From positions 1 through 64,000 of the forward strand of contig OX638133.1 of NCBI GenBank assembly GCA_951804985.1: 64,000 bases of DNA, given 5' to 3'. Position numbers and translations under genes: made by a program. The stretch is from Dryomyza anilis. Its lineage: Eukaryota > Arthropoda > Insecta > Diptera > Dryomyzidae. Positions 1-13,881 of this stretch are shown piece after piece. The notes under the pieces were generated by a model. The model saw only the letters and a program-made list of their open reading frames with translations, made no database searches and was not told where the DNA came from. Position 1 is the stretch's first letter; the number at the start of each line of letters is the position of its first letter.

Positions 1-3000
1 GTTTGTAAGTTATCGTGAAAACCCCTCAAAAGTGATACATTTGTCAAAATTATGACATATCAACCTTACAAAAACGGTTCAAAACTTAACTTCCAGAGTT
101 GCCAACTTGTTAATATTTACACATATTCATTCTTAAAGGATGCTGAATCTTGTCGAGTAACCGGTTTCTCTGTAAAGAATACCGTTTGTAAGTTATCGTG
201 AAAACCCCTCAAAAGTGATACATTTGTCAAAATTATGACATATCACCTTACAAAACGGTTCAAAACTTAACTTCCAGAGTTGCCAACTTGTTAATATTTA
301 CACATATTCATTCTTAAAGGATGCTGAATCTTGTCGAGTAACCGGTTTCTCTGTAAAGAATACCGTTTGTAAGTTATCGTGAAAACCCCTCAAAAGTGAT
401 ACATTTGTCAAAATTATGACATATCACCTTACAAAACGGTTCAAAACTTAACTTCCAGAGTTGCCAACTTGTTAATATTTACACATATTCATTCTTAAAG
501 GATGCTGAATCTTGTCGAGTAACCGGTTTCTCTGTAAAGAATACCGTTTGTAAGTTATCGTGAAAACCCCTCAAAAGTGATACATTTGTCAAAATTATGA
601 CATATCACCTTACAAAACGGTTCAAAACTTAACTTCCAGAGTGCCAACTTGTTAATATTTACACATTATTCATTCTTAAAGGATGCTGAATTCTTGTCGA
701 GTAACCGGTTTCTCTGTAAAGAATACCGTTTGTAAGTTATCGTGAAAACCCCCTCAAAAGTGATACATTTGTCAAAATTATGACATATCACCTTACAAAA
801 CGGTTCAAAACTTAACTTCCAGAGTTGCCAACTTGTTAATATTTACACATATTCATTCTTAAAGGATGCTGAATCTTGTCGAGTAACCGGTTTCTCTGTA
901 AAGAATACCGTTTGTAAGTTATCGTGAAAAACCCCTCAAAAGTGATACATTTGTCAAAATTATGACATATCACCTTACAAAACGGTTCAAAAACTTAACT
1001 TCCAGAGTTGCCAACTTGTTAATATTTACACATATTCATTCTTAAAGGATGCTGAATCTTGTCGAGTAACCGGTTTCTCTGTAAAGAATACCGTTTGTAA
1101 GTTATCGTGAAAACCCCTCAAAAGTGATACATTTGTCAAAATTATGACATATCACCTTACAAAAACGGTTCAAACTTAACTTCCAGAGTTGCCAACTTGT
1201 TAATATTTACACATATTCATTCTTAAAGGATGCTGAATCTTGTCGAGTAACCGGTTTCTCTGTAAAGAATACCGTTTGTAAGTTATCGTGAAAACCCCTC
1301 AAAAGTGATACATTTGTCAAAATTATGACATATCACCTTACAAAACGGTTCAAAACTTAACTTCCAGAGTTGCCAACTTGTTAATATTTACACATATTCA
1401 TTCTTAAAGGATTGCTGAATCTTGTCGAGTAACCGGTTTCTCTGTAAAGAATACCGTTTGTAAGTTATCGTGAAAACCCCTCAAAAAGTGATACATTTGT
1501 CAAAATTATGACATATCACCTTACAAAACGGTTCAAAACTTAACTTCCAGAGTTGCCAACTTGTTAATATTTACACATATTCATTCTTAAAGGATGCTGA
1601 ATCTTGTCGAGTAACCGGTTTCTCTGTAAAGAATACCGTTTGTAAGTTATCGTGAAAACCCCTCAAAAGTGATACATTTGTCAAAATTATGACATATCAC
1701 CTTACAAAACGGTTCAAAACTTAACTTCCAGAGTTGCCAACTTGTTAATATTTACACATATTCATTCTTAAAGGATGCTGAATCTTGTCGAGTAACCGGT
1801 TTCTCTGTAAAGAATACCGTTTGTAAGTTATCGTGAAAACCCCTCAAAAGTGATACATTTGTCAAAATTATGACATATCACCTTACAAAACGGTTCAAAA
1901 CTTAACTTCCAGAGTTGCCAACTTGTTAATATTTACACATATTCATTCTTAAAGGATGCTGAATCTTGTCGAGTAACCGGTTTTCTCTGTAAAGAATACC
2001 GTTTGTAAGTTATCGTGAAAACCCCTCAAAAGTGATACATTTGTCAAAATTATGACATATCACCTTACAAAACGGTTCAAAACTTAACTTCCAGAGTTGC
2101 CAACTTGTTAATATTTTACACATATTCATTCTTAAAGGATGCTGAATCTTGTCGAGTAACCGGTTTCTCTGTAAAGAATACCGTTTGTAAGTTATCGTGA
2201 AAACCCCTCAAAAGTGATACATTTGTCAAAATTATGACATATCACCTTACAAAACGGTTCAAAACCTTAACTTCCAGAGTTGCCAACTTGTTAATATTTA
2301 CACATATTCATTCTTAAAGGATGCTGAATCTTGTCGAGTAACCGGTTTCTCTGTAAAGAATACCGTTTGTAAGTTATCGTGAAAACCCCTCAAAAGTGAT
2401 ACATTTGTCAAAATTATGACATATCACCTTACAAAACGGTTCAAAACTTAACTTCCAGAGTTGCCAACTTGTTAATATTTACACATATTCATTCTTAAAG
2501 GATGCTGAATCTTGTCGAGTAACCGGTTTCTCTGTAAAGAATACCGTTTGTAAGTTATTCGTGAAAACCCCTCAAAAGTGATACATTTGTCAAAATTATG
2601 ACATATCACCTTACAAAACGGTTCAAAACTTAACTTCCAGAGTTGCCAACTTGTTAATATTTACACATATTCATTCTTAAAGGATGCTGAATCTTGTCGA
2701 GTAACCGGTTTCTCTGTAAAGAATACCGTTTGTAAGTTATCGTGAAAACCCCTCAAAAGTGATACATTTGTCAAAATTATGACATATCACCTTACAAAAC
2801 GGTTCAAAACTTAACTTCCAGAGTTGCCAACTTGTTAATATTTACACATATTCATTCTTAAAGGATGCTGAATCTTGTCGAGTAACCGGTTTCTCTGTAA
2901 AGAATACCGTTTGTAAGTTATCGTGAAAACCCCTCAAAAGTGATACATTTGTCAAAATTATGACATATCACCTTACAAAACGGTTCAAAACTTAACTTCC

Positions 3001-6000
3001 AGAGTTGCCAACTTGTTAATATTTACACATATTCATTCTTAAAGGATGCTGAATCTTGTCGAGTAACCGGTTTCTCTGTAAAGAATACCGTTTGTAAGTT
3101 ATCGTGAAAACCCCTCAAAAGTGATACATTTGTCAAAATTATGACATATCACCTTACAAAACGGTTCAAAACTTAACTTCCAGAGTTGCCAACTTGTTAA
3201 TATTTACACATATTCATTCTTAAAGGATGCTGAATCTTGTCGAGTAACCGGTTTCTCTGTAAAGAATACCGTTTGTAAGTTATCGTGAAAACCCCTCAAA
3301 AGTGATACATTTGTCAAAATTATGACATATCACCTTACAAAACGGTTCAAAACTTAACTTCCAGAGTTGCCAACTTGTTAATATTTACACATATTCATTC
3401 TTAAAGGATGCTGAATCTTGTCGAGTAACCGGTTTCTCTGTAAAGAATACCGTTTGTAAGTTATCGTGAAAACCCCTCAAAAGTGATACATTTGTCAAAA
3501 TTATGACATATCACCTTACAAAACGGTTCAAAACTTAACTTCCAGAGTTGCCAACTTGTTAATATTTACACATATTCATTCTTAAAGGATGCTGAATCTT
3601 GTCGAGTAACCGGTTTCTCTGTAAAGAATACCGTTTGTAAGTTATCGTGAAAACCCCTCAAAAGTGATACATTTGTCAAAATTATGACATATCACCTTAC
3701 AAAACGGTTCAAAACTTAACTTCCAGAGTTGCCAACTTGTTAATATTTACACATATTCATTCTTAAAGGATGCTGAATCTTGTCGAGTAACCGGTTTCTC
3801 TGTAAAGAATACCGTTTGTAAGTTATCGTGAAAACCCCTCAAAAGTGATACATTTGTCAAAATTATGACATATCACCTTACAAAACGGTTCAAAACTTAA
3901 CTTCCAGAGTTGCCAACTTGTTAATATTTACACATATTCATTCTTAAAGGATGCTGAATCTTGTCGAGTAACCGGTTTCTCTGTAAAGAATACCGTTTGT
4001 AAGTTATCGTGAAAACCCCTCAAAAGTGATACATTTGTCAAAATTATGACATATCACCTTACAAAACGGTTCAAAACTTAACTTCCAGAGTTGCCAACTT
4101 GTTAATATTTACACATATTCATTCTTAAAGGATGCTGAATCTTGTCGAGTAACCGGTTTCTCTGTAAAGAATACCGTTTGTAAGTTATCGTGAAAACCCC
4201 TCAAAAGTGATACATTTGTCAAAATTATGACATATCACCTTACAAAACGGTTCAAAACTTAACTTCCAGAGTTGCCAACTTGTTAATATTTACACATATT
4301 CATTCTTAAAGGATGCTGAATCTTGTCGAGTAACCGGTTTCTCTGTAAAGAATACCGTTTGTAAGTTATCGTGAAAACCCCTCAAAAGTGATACATTTGT
4401 CAAAATTATGACATATCACCTTACAAAACGGTTCAAAACTTAACTTCCAGAGTTGCCAACTTGTTAATATTTACACATATTCATTCTTAAAGGATGCTGA
4501 ATCTTGTCGAGTAACCGGTTTCTCTGTAAAGAATACCGTTTGTAAGTTATCGTGAAAACCCCTCAAAAGTGATACATTTGTCAAAATTATGACATATCAC
4601 CTTACAAAACGGTTCAAAACTTAACTTCCAGAGTTGCCAACTTGTTAATATTTACACATATTCATTCTTAAAGGATGCTGAATCTTGTCGAGTAACCGGT
4701 TTCTCTGTAAAGAATACCGTTTGTAAGTTATCGTGAAAACCCCTCAAAAGTGATACATTTGTCAAAATTATGACATATCACCTTACAAAACGGTTCAAAA
4801 CTTAACTTCCAGAGTTGCCAACTTGTTAATATTTACACATATTCATTCTTAAAGGATGCTGAATCTTGTCGAGTAACCGGTTTCTCTGTAAAGAATACCG
4901 TTTGTAAGTTATCGTGAAAACCCCTCAAAAGTGATACATTTGTCAAAATTATGACATATCACCTTACAAAACGGTTCAAAACTTAACTTCCAGAGTTGCC
5001 AACTTGTTAATATTTACACATATTCATTCTTAAAGGATGCTGAATCTTGTCGAGTAACCGGTTTCTCTGTAAAGAATACCGTTTGTAAGTTATCGTGAAA
5101 ACCCCTCAAAAGTGATACATTTGTCAAAATTATGACATATCACCTTACAAAACGGTTCAAAACTTAACTTCCAGAGTTGCCAACTTGTTAATATTTACAC
5201 ATATTCATTCTTAAAGGATGCTGAATCTTGTCGAGTAACCGGTTTCTCTGTAAAGAATACCGTTTGTAAGTTATCGTGAAAACCCCTCAAAAGTGATACA
5301 TTTGTCAAAATTATGACATATCACCTTACAAAACGGTTCAAAACTTAACTTCCAGAGTTGCCAACTTGTTAATATTTACACATATTCATTCTTAAAGGAT
5401 GCTGAATCTTGTCGAGTAACCGGTTTCTCTGTAAAGAATACCGTTTGTAAGTTATCGTGAAAACCCCTCAAAAGTGATACATTTGTCAAAATTATGACAT
5501 ATCACCTTACAAAACGGTTCAAAACTTAACTTCCAGAGTTGCCAACTTGTTAATATTTACACATATTCATTCTTAAAGGATGCTGAATCTTGTCGAGTAA
5601 CCGGTTTCTCTGTAAAGAATACCGTTTGTAAGTTATCGTGAAAACCCCTCAAAAGTGATACATTTGTCAAAATTATGACATATCACCTTACAAAACGGTT
5701 CAAAACTTAACTTCCAGAGTTGCCAACTTGTTAATATTTACACATATTCATTCTTAAAGGATGCTGAATCTTGTCGAGTAACCGGTTTCTCTGTAAAGAA
5801 TACCGTTTGTAAGTTATCGTGAAAACCCCTCAAAAGTGATACATTTGTCAAAATTATGACATATCACCTTACAAAACGGTTCAAAACTTAACTTCCAGAG
5901 TTGCCAACTTGTTAATATTTACACATATTCATTCTTAAAGGATGCTGAATCTTGTCGAGTAACCGGTTTCTCTGTAAAGAATACCGTTTGTAAGTTATCG

Positions 6001-8160
6001 TGAAAACCCCTCAAAAGTGATACATTTGTCAAAATTATGACATATCACCTTACAAAACGGTTCAAAACTTAACTTCCAGAGTTGCCAACTTGTTAATATT
6101 TACACATATTCATTCTTAAAGGATGCTGAATCTTGTCGAGTAACCGGTTTCTCTGTAAAGAATACCGTTTGTAAGTTATCGTGAAAACCCCTCAAAAGTG
6201 ATACATTTGTCAAAATTATGACATATCACCTTACAAAACGGTTCAAAACTTAACTTCCAGAGTTGCCAACTTGTTAATATTTACACATATTCATTCTTAA
6301 AGGATGCTGAATCTTGTCGAGTAACCGGTTTCTCTGTAAAGAATACCGTTTGTAAGTTATCGTGAAAACCCCTCAAAAGTGATACATTTGTCAAAATTAT
6401 GACATATCACCTTACAAAACGGTTCAAAACTTAACTTCCAGAGTTGCCAACTTGTTAATATTTACACATATTCATTCTTAAAGGATGCTGAATCTTGTCG
6501 AGTAACCGGTTTCTCTGTAAAGAATACCGTTTGTAAGTTATCGTGAAAACCCCTCAAAAGTGATACATTTGTCAAAATTATGACATATCACCTTACAAAA
6601 CGGTTCAAAACTTAACTTCCAGAGTTGCCAACTTGTTAATATTTACACATATTCATTCTTAAAGGATGCTGAATCTTGTCGAGTAACCGGTTTCTCTGTA
6701 AAGAATACCGTTTGTAAGTTATCGTGAAAACCCCTCAAAAGTGATACATTTGTCAAAATTATGACATATCACCTTACAAAACGGTTCAAAACTTAACTTC
6801 CAGAGTTGCCAACTTGTTAATATTTACACATATTCATTCTTAAAGGATGCTGAATCTTGTCGAGTAACCGGTTTCTCTGTAAAGAATACCGTTTGTAAGT
6901 TATCGTGAAAACCCCTCAAAAGTGATACATTTGTCAAAATTATGACATATCACCTTACAAAACGGTTCAAAACTTAACTTCCAGAGTTGCCAACTTGTTA
7001 ATATTTACACATATTCATTCTTAAAGGATGCTGAATCTTGTCGAGTAACCGGTTTCTCTGTAAAGAATACCGTTTGTAAGTTATCGTGAAAACCCCTCAA
7101 AAGTGATACATTTGTCAAAATTATGACATATCACCTTACAAAACGGTTCAAAACTTAACTTCCAGAGTTGCCAACTTGTTAATATTTACACATATTCATT
7201 CTTAAAGGATGCTGAATCTTGTCGAGTAACCGGTTTCTCTGTAAAGAATACCGTTTGTAAGTTATCGTGAAAACCCCTCAAAAGTGATACATTTGTCAAA
7301 ATTATGACATATCACCTTACAAAACGGTTCAAAACTTAACTTCCAGAGTTGCCAACTTGTTAATATTTACACATATTCATTCTTAAAGGATGCTGAATCT
7401 TGTCGAGTAACCGGTTTCTCTGTAAAGAATACCGTTTGTAAGTTATCGTGAAAACCCCTCAAAAGTGATACATTTGTCAAAATTATGACATATCACCTTA
7501 CAAAACGGTTCAAAACTTAACTTCCAGAGTTGCCAACTTGTTAATATTTACACATATTCATTCTTAAAGGATGCTGAATCTTGTCGAGTAACCGGTTTCT
7601 CTGTAAAGAATACCGTTTGTAAGTTATCGTGAAAACCCCTCAAAAGTGATACATTTGTCAAAATTATGACATATCACCTTACAAAACGGTTCAAAACTTA
7701 ACTTCCAGAGTTGCCAACTTGTTAATATTTACACATATTCATTCTTAAAGGATGCTGAATCTTGTCGAGTAACCGGTTTCTCTGTAAAGAATACCGTTTG
7801 TAAGTTATCGTGAAAACCCCTCAAAAGTGATACATTTGTCAAAATTATGACATATCACCTTACAAAACGGTTCAAAACTTAACTTCCAGAGTTGCCAACT
7901 TGTTAATATTTACACATATTCATTCTTAAAGGATGCTGAATCTTGTCGAGTAACCGGTTTCTCTGTAAAGAATACCGTTTGTAAGTTATCGTGAAAACCC
8001 CTCAAAAGTGATACATTTGTCAAAATTATGACATATCACCTTACAAAACGGTTCAAAACTTAACTTCCAGAGTTGCCAACTTGTTAATATTTACACATAT
8101 TCATTCTTAAAGGATGCTGAATCTTGTCGAGTAACCGGTTTCTCTGTAAAGAATACCGTT
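1..8160. repeat. 181-bp satellite array, ~45 head-to-tail copies
   Basis: A 181-bp unit beginning GTTTGTAAGTTATCGTG repeats without interruption from the first base of the window (unit starts at 184, 365, 546 ... 2728, 2909 ... 3271, 3452). The array ends at about 8,160, where the next unit lacks roughly TGTAAGTTAT and the sequence diverges. Each unit carries an inverted pair, CTTACAAAACGGT and ACCGTTTGTAAG, about 105 bp apart. The window starts inside the array, so its true length is unknown. The unit is near nucleosome length, as is common in pericentric or subtelomeric fly satellites. No coding potential was seen. Confidence 0.98.
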
Positions 8161-8919
8161 CGTGAAAAAAACACAAAATTAACTGAATATCAGGGATTAA
8201 AAAAAACATATATATATTATAATTCTGTTCAGGCTTCTGTGCCCATGTATATTCTTGTGTTGTGCTGAATTCTCGCGGAAAATTGCCCCCCCTATGCCCC
8301 CCCACGGAATTCAAGCCATAACAACAAGCGTAAATAACGCACGCTGCCAACAACACATTCTATGTACTACTGTGAATCTCCTACTTATGCAAGCTCCTGC
8401 TCAATTTGGGCCTTACGAATTATATACGTATAATCATTCGAAGAAAATAAAACAAAACAGTTTTAAAGCTTTGTAACAAAAAAAAAAGTTACAGAGGTTT
8501 GTGTAATTGCTAAAAGTATGCTTCTCATTTTACTTCCGGTCAAAATTAGCTGCGTTTTTCCTCTCTGAATATATGAAAGGTTTGTGTCTTTGGTATGACA
8601 CTTAAGCGTAATGTGTATACCAAAGACTATAAGACGTGCGAATTCGCAAAAAACATATTCAACATATCAAAATACTGTTTTTTATGATATTTTGGTACAC
8701 GGATTGTGTACATGAGCTCTGCCGCATCTCTGTTTGCATTGTTTTTGATTTACCGTGTAAAATTTTCAACAACACAAAACAGCTGTTTGTTAATTCAGAT
8801 GCTAAAAATTTTGTGAAATTTGCAGAAAATTTACACATTTTTTGCAACCGAACTACTCAAATACAGAAGTTTTGAGTTACACGTAATAAGCCTAAAAATT
8901 AGCACTATTTTTTTAAAAC
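8161..8919. other. AT-rich spacer with a small hairpin
   Basis: No convincing gene was found; the short open frames are uncorroborated. At 8,586-8,627 there is an imperfect palindrome, GTCTTTGGTATGACAC facing GTGTATACCAAAGAC, with an 11-base loop. It is probably a remnant of a fold-back repeat. Confidence 0.6.
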
Positions 8920-9143
8920 TACACCCAGAAAAAAATTCGCTCAAATACCATTAAAATTGGTCAATGGGATAAATATTAATTCAATAGTATACAAAAAATA
9001 AATCTTTTCATATAAACTCAATGGCAATGTCATGGTATTTTCTAGTATTTAATGGTATTTTCCGATTAAAATACTAATTTATCCTATTGACTATTTTTAA
9101 TTGTAAAAAACTATTATTTAAATAGTATTTTTTTCTGGGTGTA
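8920..9143. mobile_element. MITE with TA target duplication and CACCCAGAAAAAAA ends
   Basis: The 220-bp element (8,922-9,141) has inverted ends CACCCAGAAAA / TTTTCTGGGTG and is flanked on both sides by TA (8,920-8,921 and 9,142-9,143). Subterminal sequence is also inverted: TTGGTCAATGGGATAAAT on the left matches the complement of ATTTATCCTATTGACTA on the right, so the whole element can fold back. The TA duplication suggests Tc1/mariner-type mobilisation. It has no coding capacity. A second fragment of the same family lies near 43,203. Confidence 0.8.
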
Positions 9144-9474
9144 TGACTAAAATTCATAGTCTAAGGGTGAAAAAATAATTAACATTTTCTGAAAAAATTG
9201 TAAAATTTACGAGAAAAAAATAGCAATTTGGTGAATAAAACCAGTGTGTCCCCCTTTTCATTAGTTTAGGGAAAAAGGGACAAAACTTTTGCAAATATTA
9301 CAATATTAAAATAACTTTATTATGTTTATCTTAATATTTATTTTATAAATCGTTTTTTTTATAATGAAATTATGTGTATGTTTATATCGCTGTAAATACC
9401 AAATATGAAACAATATTGTGCTTAAATATAATGAGGACGTTAAATAAAATAAACTAAAATTGTGAATTTACTTA

Positions 9475-9617
9475 CGGCCGGTTGAATACAGTTATCAGTT
9501 AAAAACAATCTGACAAATAAATTTAATTTTTTGTTTTAATATCAATATTGAAATTGTCAGATTAACTAATCGATTTCCATCGCTAACTCATGGTTAAAAG
9601 TTGTATGCATCCGGGCA
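9475..9617. mobile_element. Probable short MITE with TTA flanks
   Basis: The left end CGGCCGGTTGAATA follows CTTA. The right end, read in reverse complement (CTTAATGCCCGGATGCATA), is similar, and TTA flanks both sides. Internal CAATCTGACAA and AATTGTCAGATT are inverted. The imperfect ends make this tentative. Confidence 0.4.
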
Positions 9618-10184
9618 TTAAGCAATTAACAGTCCGATAATCCCTTTTCATACAGATATTTTAAAATTTTGTTCTACTTGACAATTTCGTACGCTTGTTC
9701 AGCCAAATATAGCTCCTCATCATGCCTGACAACGATATCATCCATAATTCGTATCAAAATCGGTTGAAAATTGTATTCACACGATCAATTTTTGAATAAA
9801 ACTAAATATATATAAACTAAAACGTTGTTTACGTTTGTTTTGAGTATTTTTATGTTGTCAGAAAAATAATTTGTTCTTAAATTTCTGTTTGGCGCAAACA
9901 TCAAAAGCAGTGGTGAATATGTTGAATATAAAGGGGGAAAAATGTCTAAAATGAGAAAATCTGTGGCATTATTGTCCAAGTTGAATAAAAGTTGTCTAAG
10001 TTGAATAAAAAGTTGTCCAAATTGCGACTGCGACGCACACTAACAAAACGATTTTTACATCTACATTGACGGAGTTTCATGTCTTGTGGTCTATGCAAAG
10101 ACTGTAAATATATAAGATTATTTAAAATTTCTATTCGCATGTGGTTTTCGCATTTGCACCAACAAAATATACGAATTGAACTCG
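9618..10184. other. AT-rich sequence without a recognisable gene
   Basis: No gene was seen. Around 9,976-10,022 a short phrase close to GTTGTCCAAGTTGAATAAAA occurs about three times in tandem. Confidence 0.6.
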
Positions 10185-11215
10185 GTAGAAATCGTGCGTT
10201 TGTTGTTGTAGAAATTTGTAAATTGCTGAAATTTGCCAACATTCATAATTATTTTTGAAATATATAATTTTCAAATTTATTTAAAATATATTATTTTATA
10301 ATACATATCTGAAAAACAACAAAAATAAATTAAAAAGCTGCCATACATATATAAAATCATTAATATTTTTGAAATAATTCAAATATCGAAAATATATAAA
10401 TTCTTCTTGCTATACAACAACACGGCCGAATTTTGTTTGTTGTTTTTCCACGAGTGAGATCGCGAGCTTCGCTAAATACGCGAGCTTCGCTAAATACGCG
10501 ATTTGAACTCGGTCGGTAGATGTCGTGCTTGTTGTGTTTGATTTTACGTTGTTGTGTTTCTCCTTTGTTCTTTTGACAAGAATACGCAAAGTGCGAGAAT
10601 AAAGTAAAATTTGTATTTTGTATAAGCAGGTGCATCTTTTGAAGATTATTTAAAAAAGAATAAGAAATACTTTTTAAATGTTTAAATGTTTTGAAGATTA
10701 TTTAAAAATTAATAAAATAAAAATGAATGTAAAATATGTATGTATTTACGATTGTAACAAAATTTACATTGTGTTTAAAATAATAATTAAAAAAATAATT
10801 AAATTAAAAATTAATTTTTTTTTCAGATATATATTATTATATATTATCGTGTTTATTTAATATTGAATCTATGATCTAAATTTTTTTACCACATGATAAG
10901 AAAATGTAAATCTATTAGTTGATTTTTCAACTTTAAAAATGCATCAATTACTTTTTGTAATATTAATCAACAAACTCTAAAATTAAGTTTTTCATAAAAA
11001 TGTATTTGGTGACGCAAAAATCAAAAAATCAAACACAACAACTACAAAAGCACGACTTCTCCCGAGTTGAATTCGCATATTTAGCAAAGCTCGCGATCTC
11101 ACTCGCATAAATACAACAACCAAAGAAACGTAAAAAGTTGTATCTTAAATAAATTTGAAAATGAATGTTGCCAAATTTCAGCAACTTGCCATATTTCAGA
11201 TGCCTGTTTTTTTTG
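10185..11215. repeat. ~1-kb inverted repeat (fold-back), degenerate
   Basis: The left half holds GAGTGAGATCGCGAGCTTCG (about 10,453) followed by a duplicated GCGAGCTTCGCTAAATAC, a GAACTCGG motif, and GAAATTTGCCAACATTCAT (about 10,227). The right half carries the same blocks reversed: CGAGTTGAATTCG, AGCTCGCGATCTCACTCG (about 11,089) and GAATGTTGCCAAATTTC (about 11,164). Arms are several hundred bases with an AT-rich loop. No transposase reading frame was seen. It is probably an old non-autonomous fold-back element. Confidence 0.65.
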
Positions 11216-11871
11216 TTGATAAATAATATTTGAACATAAATGAAAATTATTTAAAAAATTAAATTTGTATATGTCATTATATTAAATAAAAAGACAAAAC
11301 ACACTTATTTTATATAAAAATGTAATTTTATTAAATATTAAATATCAAAAATATTTATTTAGGTCTTCAGAAAATATATGTCTTTTAAAATGTTTGTTCA
11401 ATTCTTCATAAAATATATGTCTTTCAAAATGTTTTTATCAGGCGCTCAGCAAAAGTTGCAGCATGCTGACACAAAATTGAAAGTTAGTTTTTTTTTCCTT
11501 CCCTTTCCCTTGTCTTGCGTGCACGCAGCATAGCGTACAAAGAAGAAACAAGGATTAAAATTTGTAAAAACTTTGTAACATTTGTGTAAAAACAACAAAC
11601 GATCTTGAGAAAGTTCAATTTACATATGTTTTTGATATAATTCAAATCAATTACATTTTAATAGTATTAAACAATTTTAATAAATAAATAAATTTTAATT
11701 TCAATAAAATTGAATAAATTCAAAATATGTAATTTGTATAAAAAATATGATATTTTCAAATGATATTTATGATATTTCCAATATGAAATCAATCAATAAA
11801 TTCAATTCAATTGAGAAATATCCATATTTCAAAATTATTGTATCAGGCGCTCAGCAAAAGAAGCACCAAAG
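11216..11871. other. AT-rich spacer with a repeated 20-mer
   Basis: TATCAGGCGCTCAGCAAAAG occurs near 11,436 and again near 11,841, just outside the large palindrome. This suggests a duplicated boundary sequence. No gene was recognised. Confidence 0.5.
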
Positions 11872-13881
11872 CAAAGACTCTATATTATAAAGACATTCAA
11901 CTTTTACTCCGCAAGGTTTTTGGCTCTTAGCAAAATTGTCAAAGATGCGGTGTTATTTTCCCTGTTGAGTAAAGGGAAATTTCCTCGAGCTGCGGAGCAA
12001 TGCTTTAATAAATTATTATTGTGTTTAATTGTAAAATATAATTTATATTAAATTGTTATAATGTGTAGAATTAAAAACTATAATTTTGAATATTTTTAGA
12101 TATATATTTACATTAAAGTTCATTGAAAACAAAATAAAATAAGATTTTTTACTTTTTTAGTAATAGATTTTTTATTCAGTTTTCAGATAGAAAAGTAAAA
12201 CAATATAGAAAAAGTATCTATTTGTTTCACTCCAACATTTCAATCGTCCCCTGCACAGACAGACGGCTGCCTGCTACTGCTGCGCACATCAATAATGTTA
12301 TTTGTTATATTGTTTCGATGATTATTTTGAAATATAATAATATAAACAAATATAAACATTTATTTTCAAAATTAGAAATTAAATCAAAGTTAAAAATTTA
12401 TTTTCAAAAAAAATCAAATTTTTTAAAATTATAAAATTTAATTAAACTTATGATATTTATTGTCAAAAACATTTATAATCAAAGTTAAAATTTAATTTTT
12501 CAGAAAATTTCAATTATATTTTTTTATCGATGAGTAAATGATAAAAAAATAAAAATTCAATTAACAATTAATAATATTATGAAATAGTTGAATGATGAGA
12601 AAACTTTTGCTTGTATATGCTTATTTTGGTTATGATTTTAGAAAACATTCATAAGAAAAAAATACAACAAAAATTTATTACATTTAATTTATTTATTTTT
12701 GATTTATGGTTATCAAGTCCATGGTTATATAGTCCAAACTTCAATAAAAATATTTTAAAAAATGAAAAAATTATTAACATGATCGTTCATATATTTTTAT
12801 GCCAACCCTGTATATAATGAGTAACATAAAAACTACTTAACAATAATATTGCAATCAAGCAATGAAGAAAATTATACTTTTTTTAGCATAAATAAATCAT
12901 AATAATTTTTATTTATTTACTAATAATATTGGTAATTTCATTCATATATTACTGTTTTTCAATAGATTTTGACATATTTTATAATGAAATTTCGATCTGT
13001 TTCCTTTAACCATGCAGAACCATTCCATTTTTATTTTATGTTACTAACATTTTTGGAATGGTTAAAAAATCAGGCCGACTCGTATACAAGTATACAAGTA
13101 AGTATGTAAACCCCACAACAAAAATGTTGGTGAAATGAAATAAAAAAGAGGCTTTTATGCATGAATTATAAATTTATAATATAATTTATTTTTATAATAT
13201 AATTTATAAAATATGTTAAAATCTATTGAAAAGCAGTAATATATGAATGAAATTACCAATATTATTAGTAAAATAAATAAAAATTATTTGGATTATTTTA
13301 TATTATGATTTATTTTTGTTAAAAAAAAGTACAATTTTCTTCATTGCTTGATTGCAATATTATTATTATGTAGTTTTTATGTTACTCATTATATACAGTG
13401 TTGGCATAAAAATATATGAACGATCATGTTAATATTTTTTATAATATTTTTATTGAAGTTTGGACTATGGTCTTGATAACCATAAATCAAAAATAAATAA
13501 ATTAAATGTAATAAATTTTTGTTGTACTTTTTTTCTTATGAATGTTTTCTAAAAATATAAACAAAATAAGCATATACAAGCAAAAGTCTTCTCAACATTC
13601 AACTATTTCATAATATTATTATTTGTTAATTGCATTTTTATTTTTTTATCATTTACTCATCGATAAAAAAATATAATTGAAATTTTTTGAAAAATCAAAT
13701 TTTAACTTTGATTATAAATGTTTTTGACAATAAATATCATAAGATTAAATATAATTTTATAATTTTAAAAAGTTTGAATATTTGAAATTTTTTGAAAATA
13801 AATTTTTAATTTTGATTCAATTTCTAATTTTGAAAATAAATGTTTATATTTGTTTATATTATTATATTTCAAAATAATCAT

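Noticed and set aside
1..8160. Regular repeat that might be mistaken for a CRISPR array
   Set aside because: Units are contiguous 181-bp copies with no variable spacers, in a eukaryotic genome.
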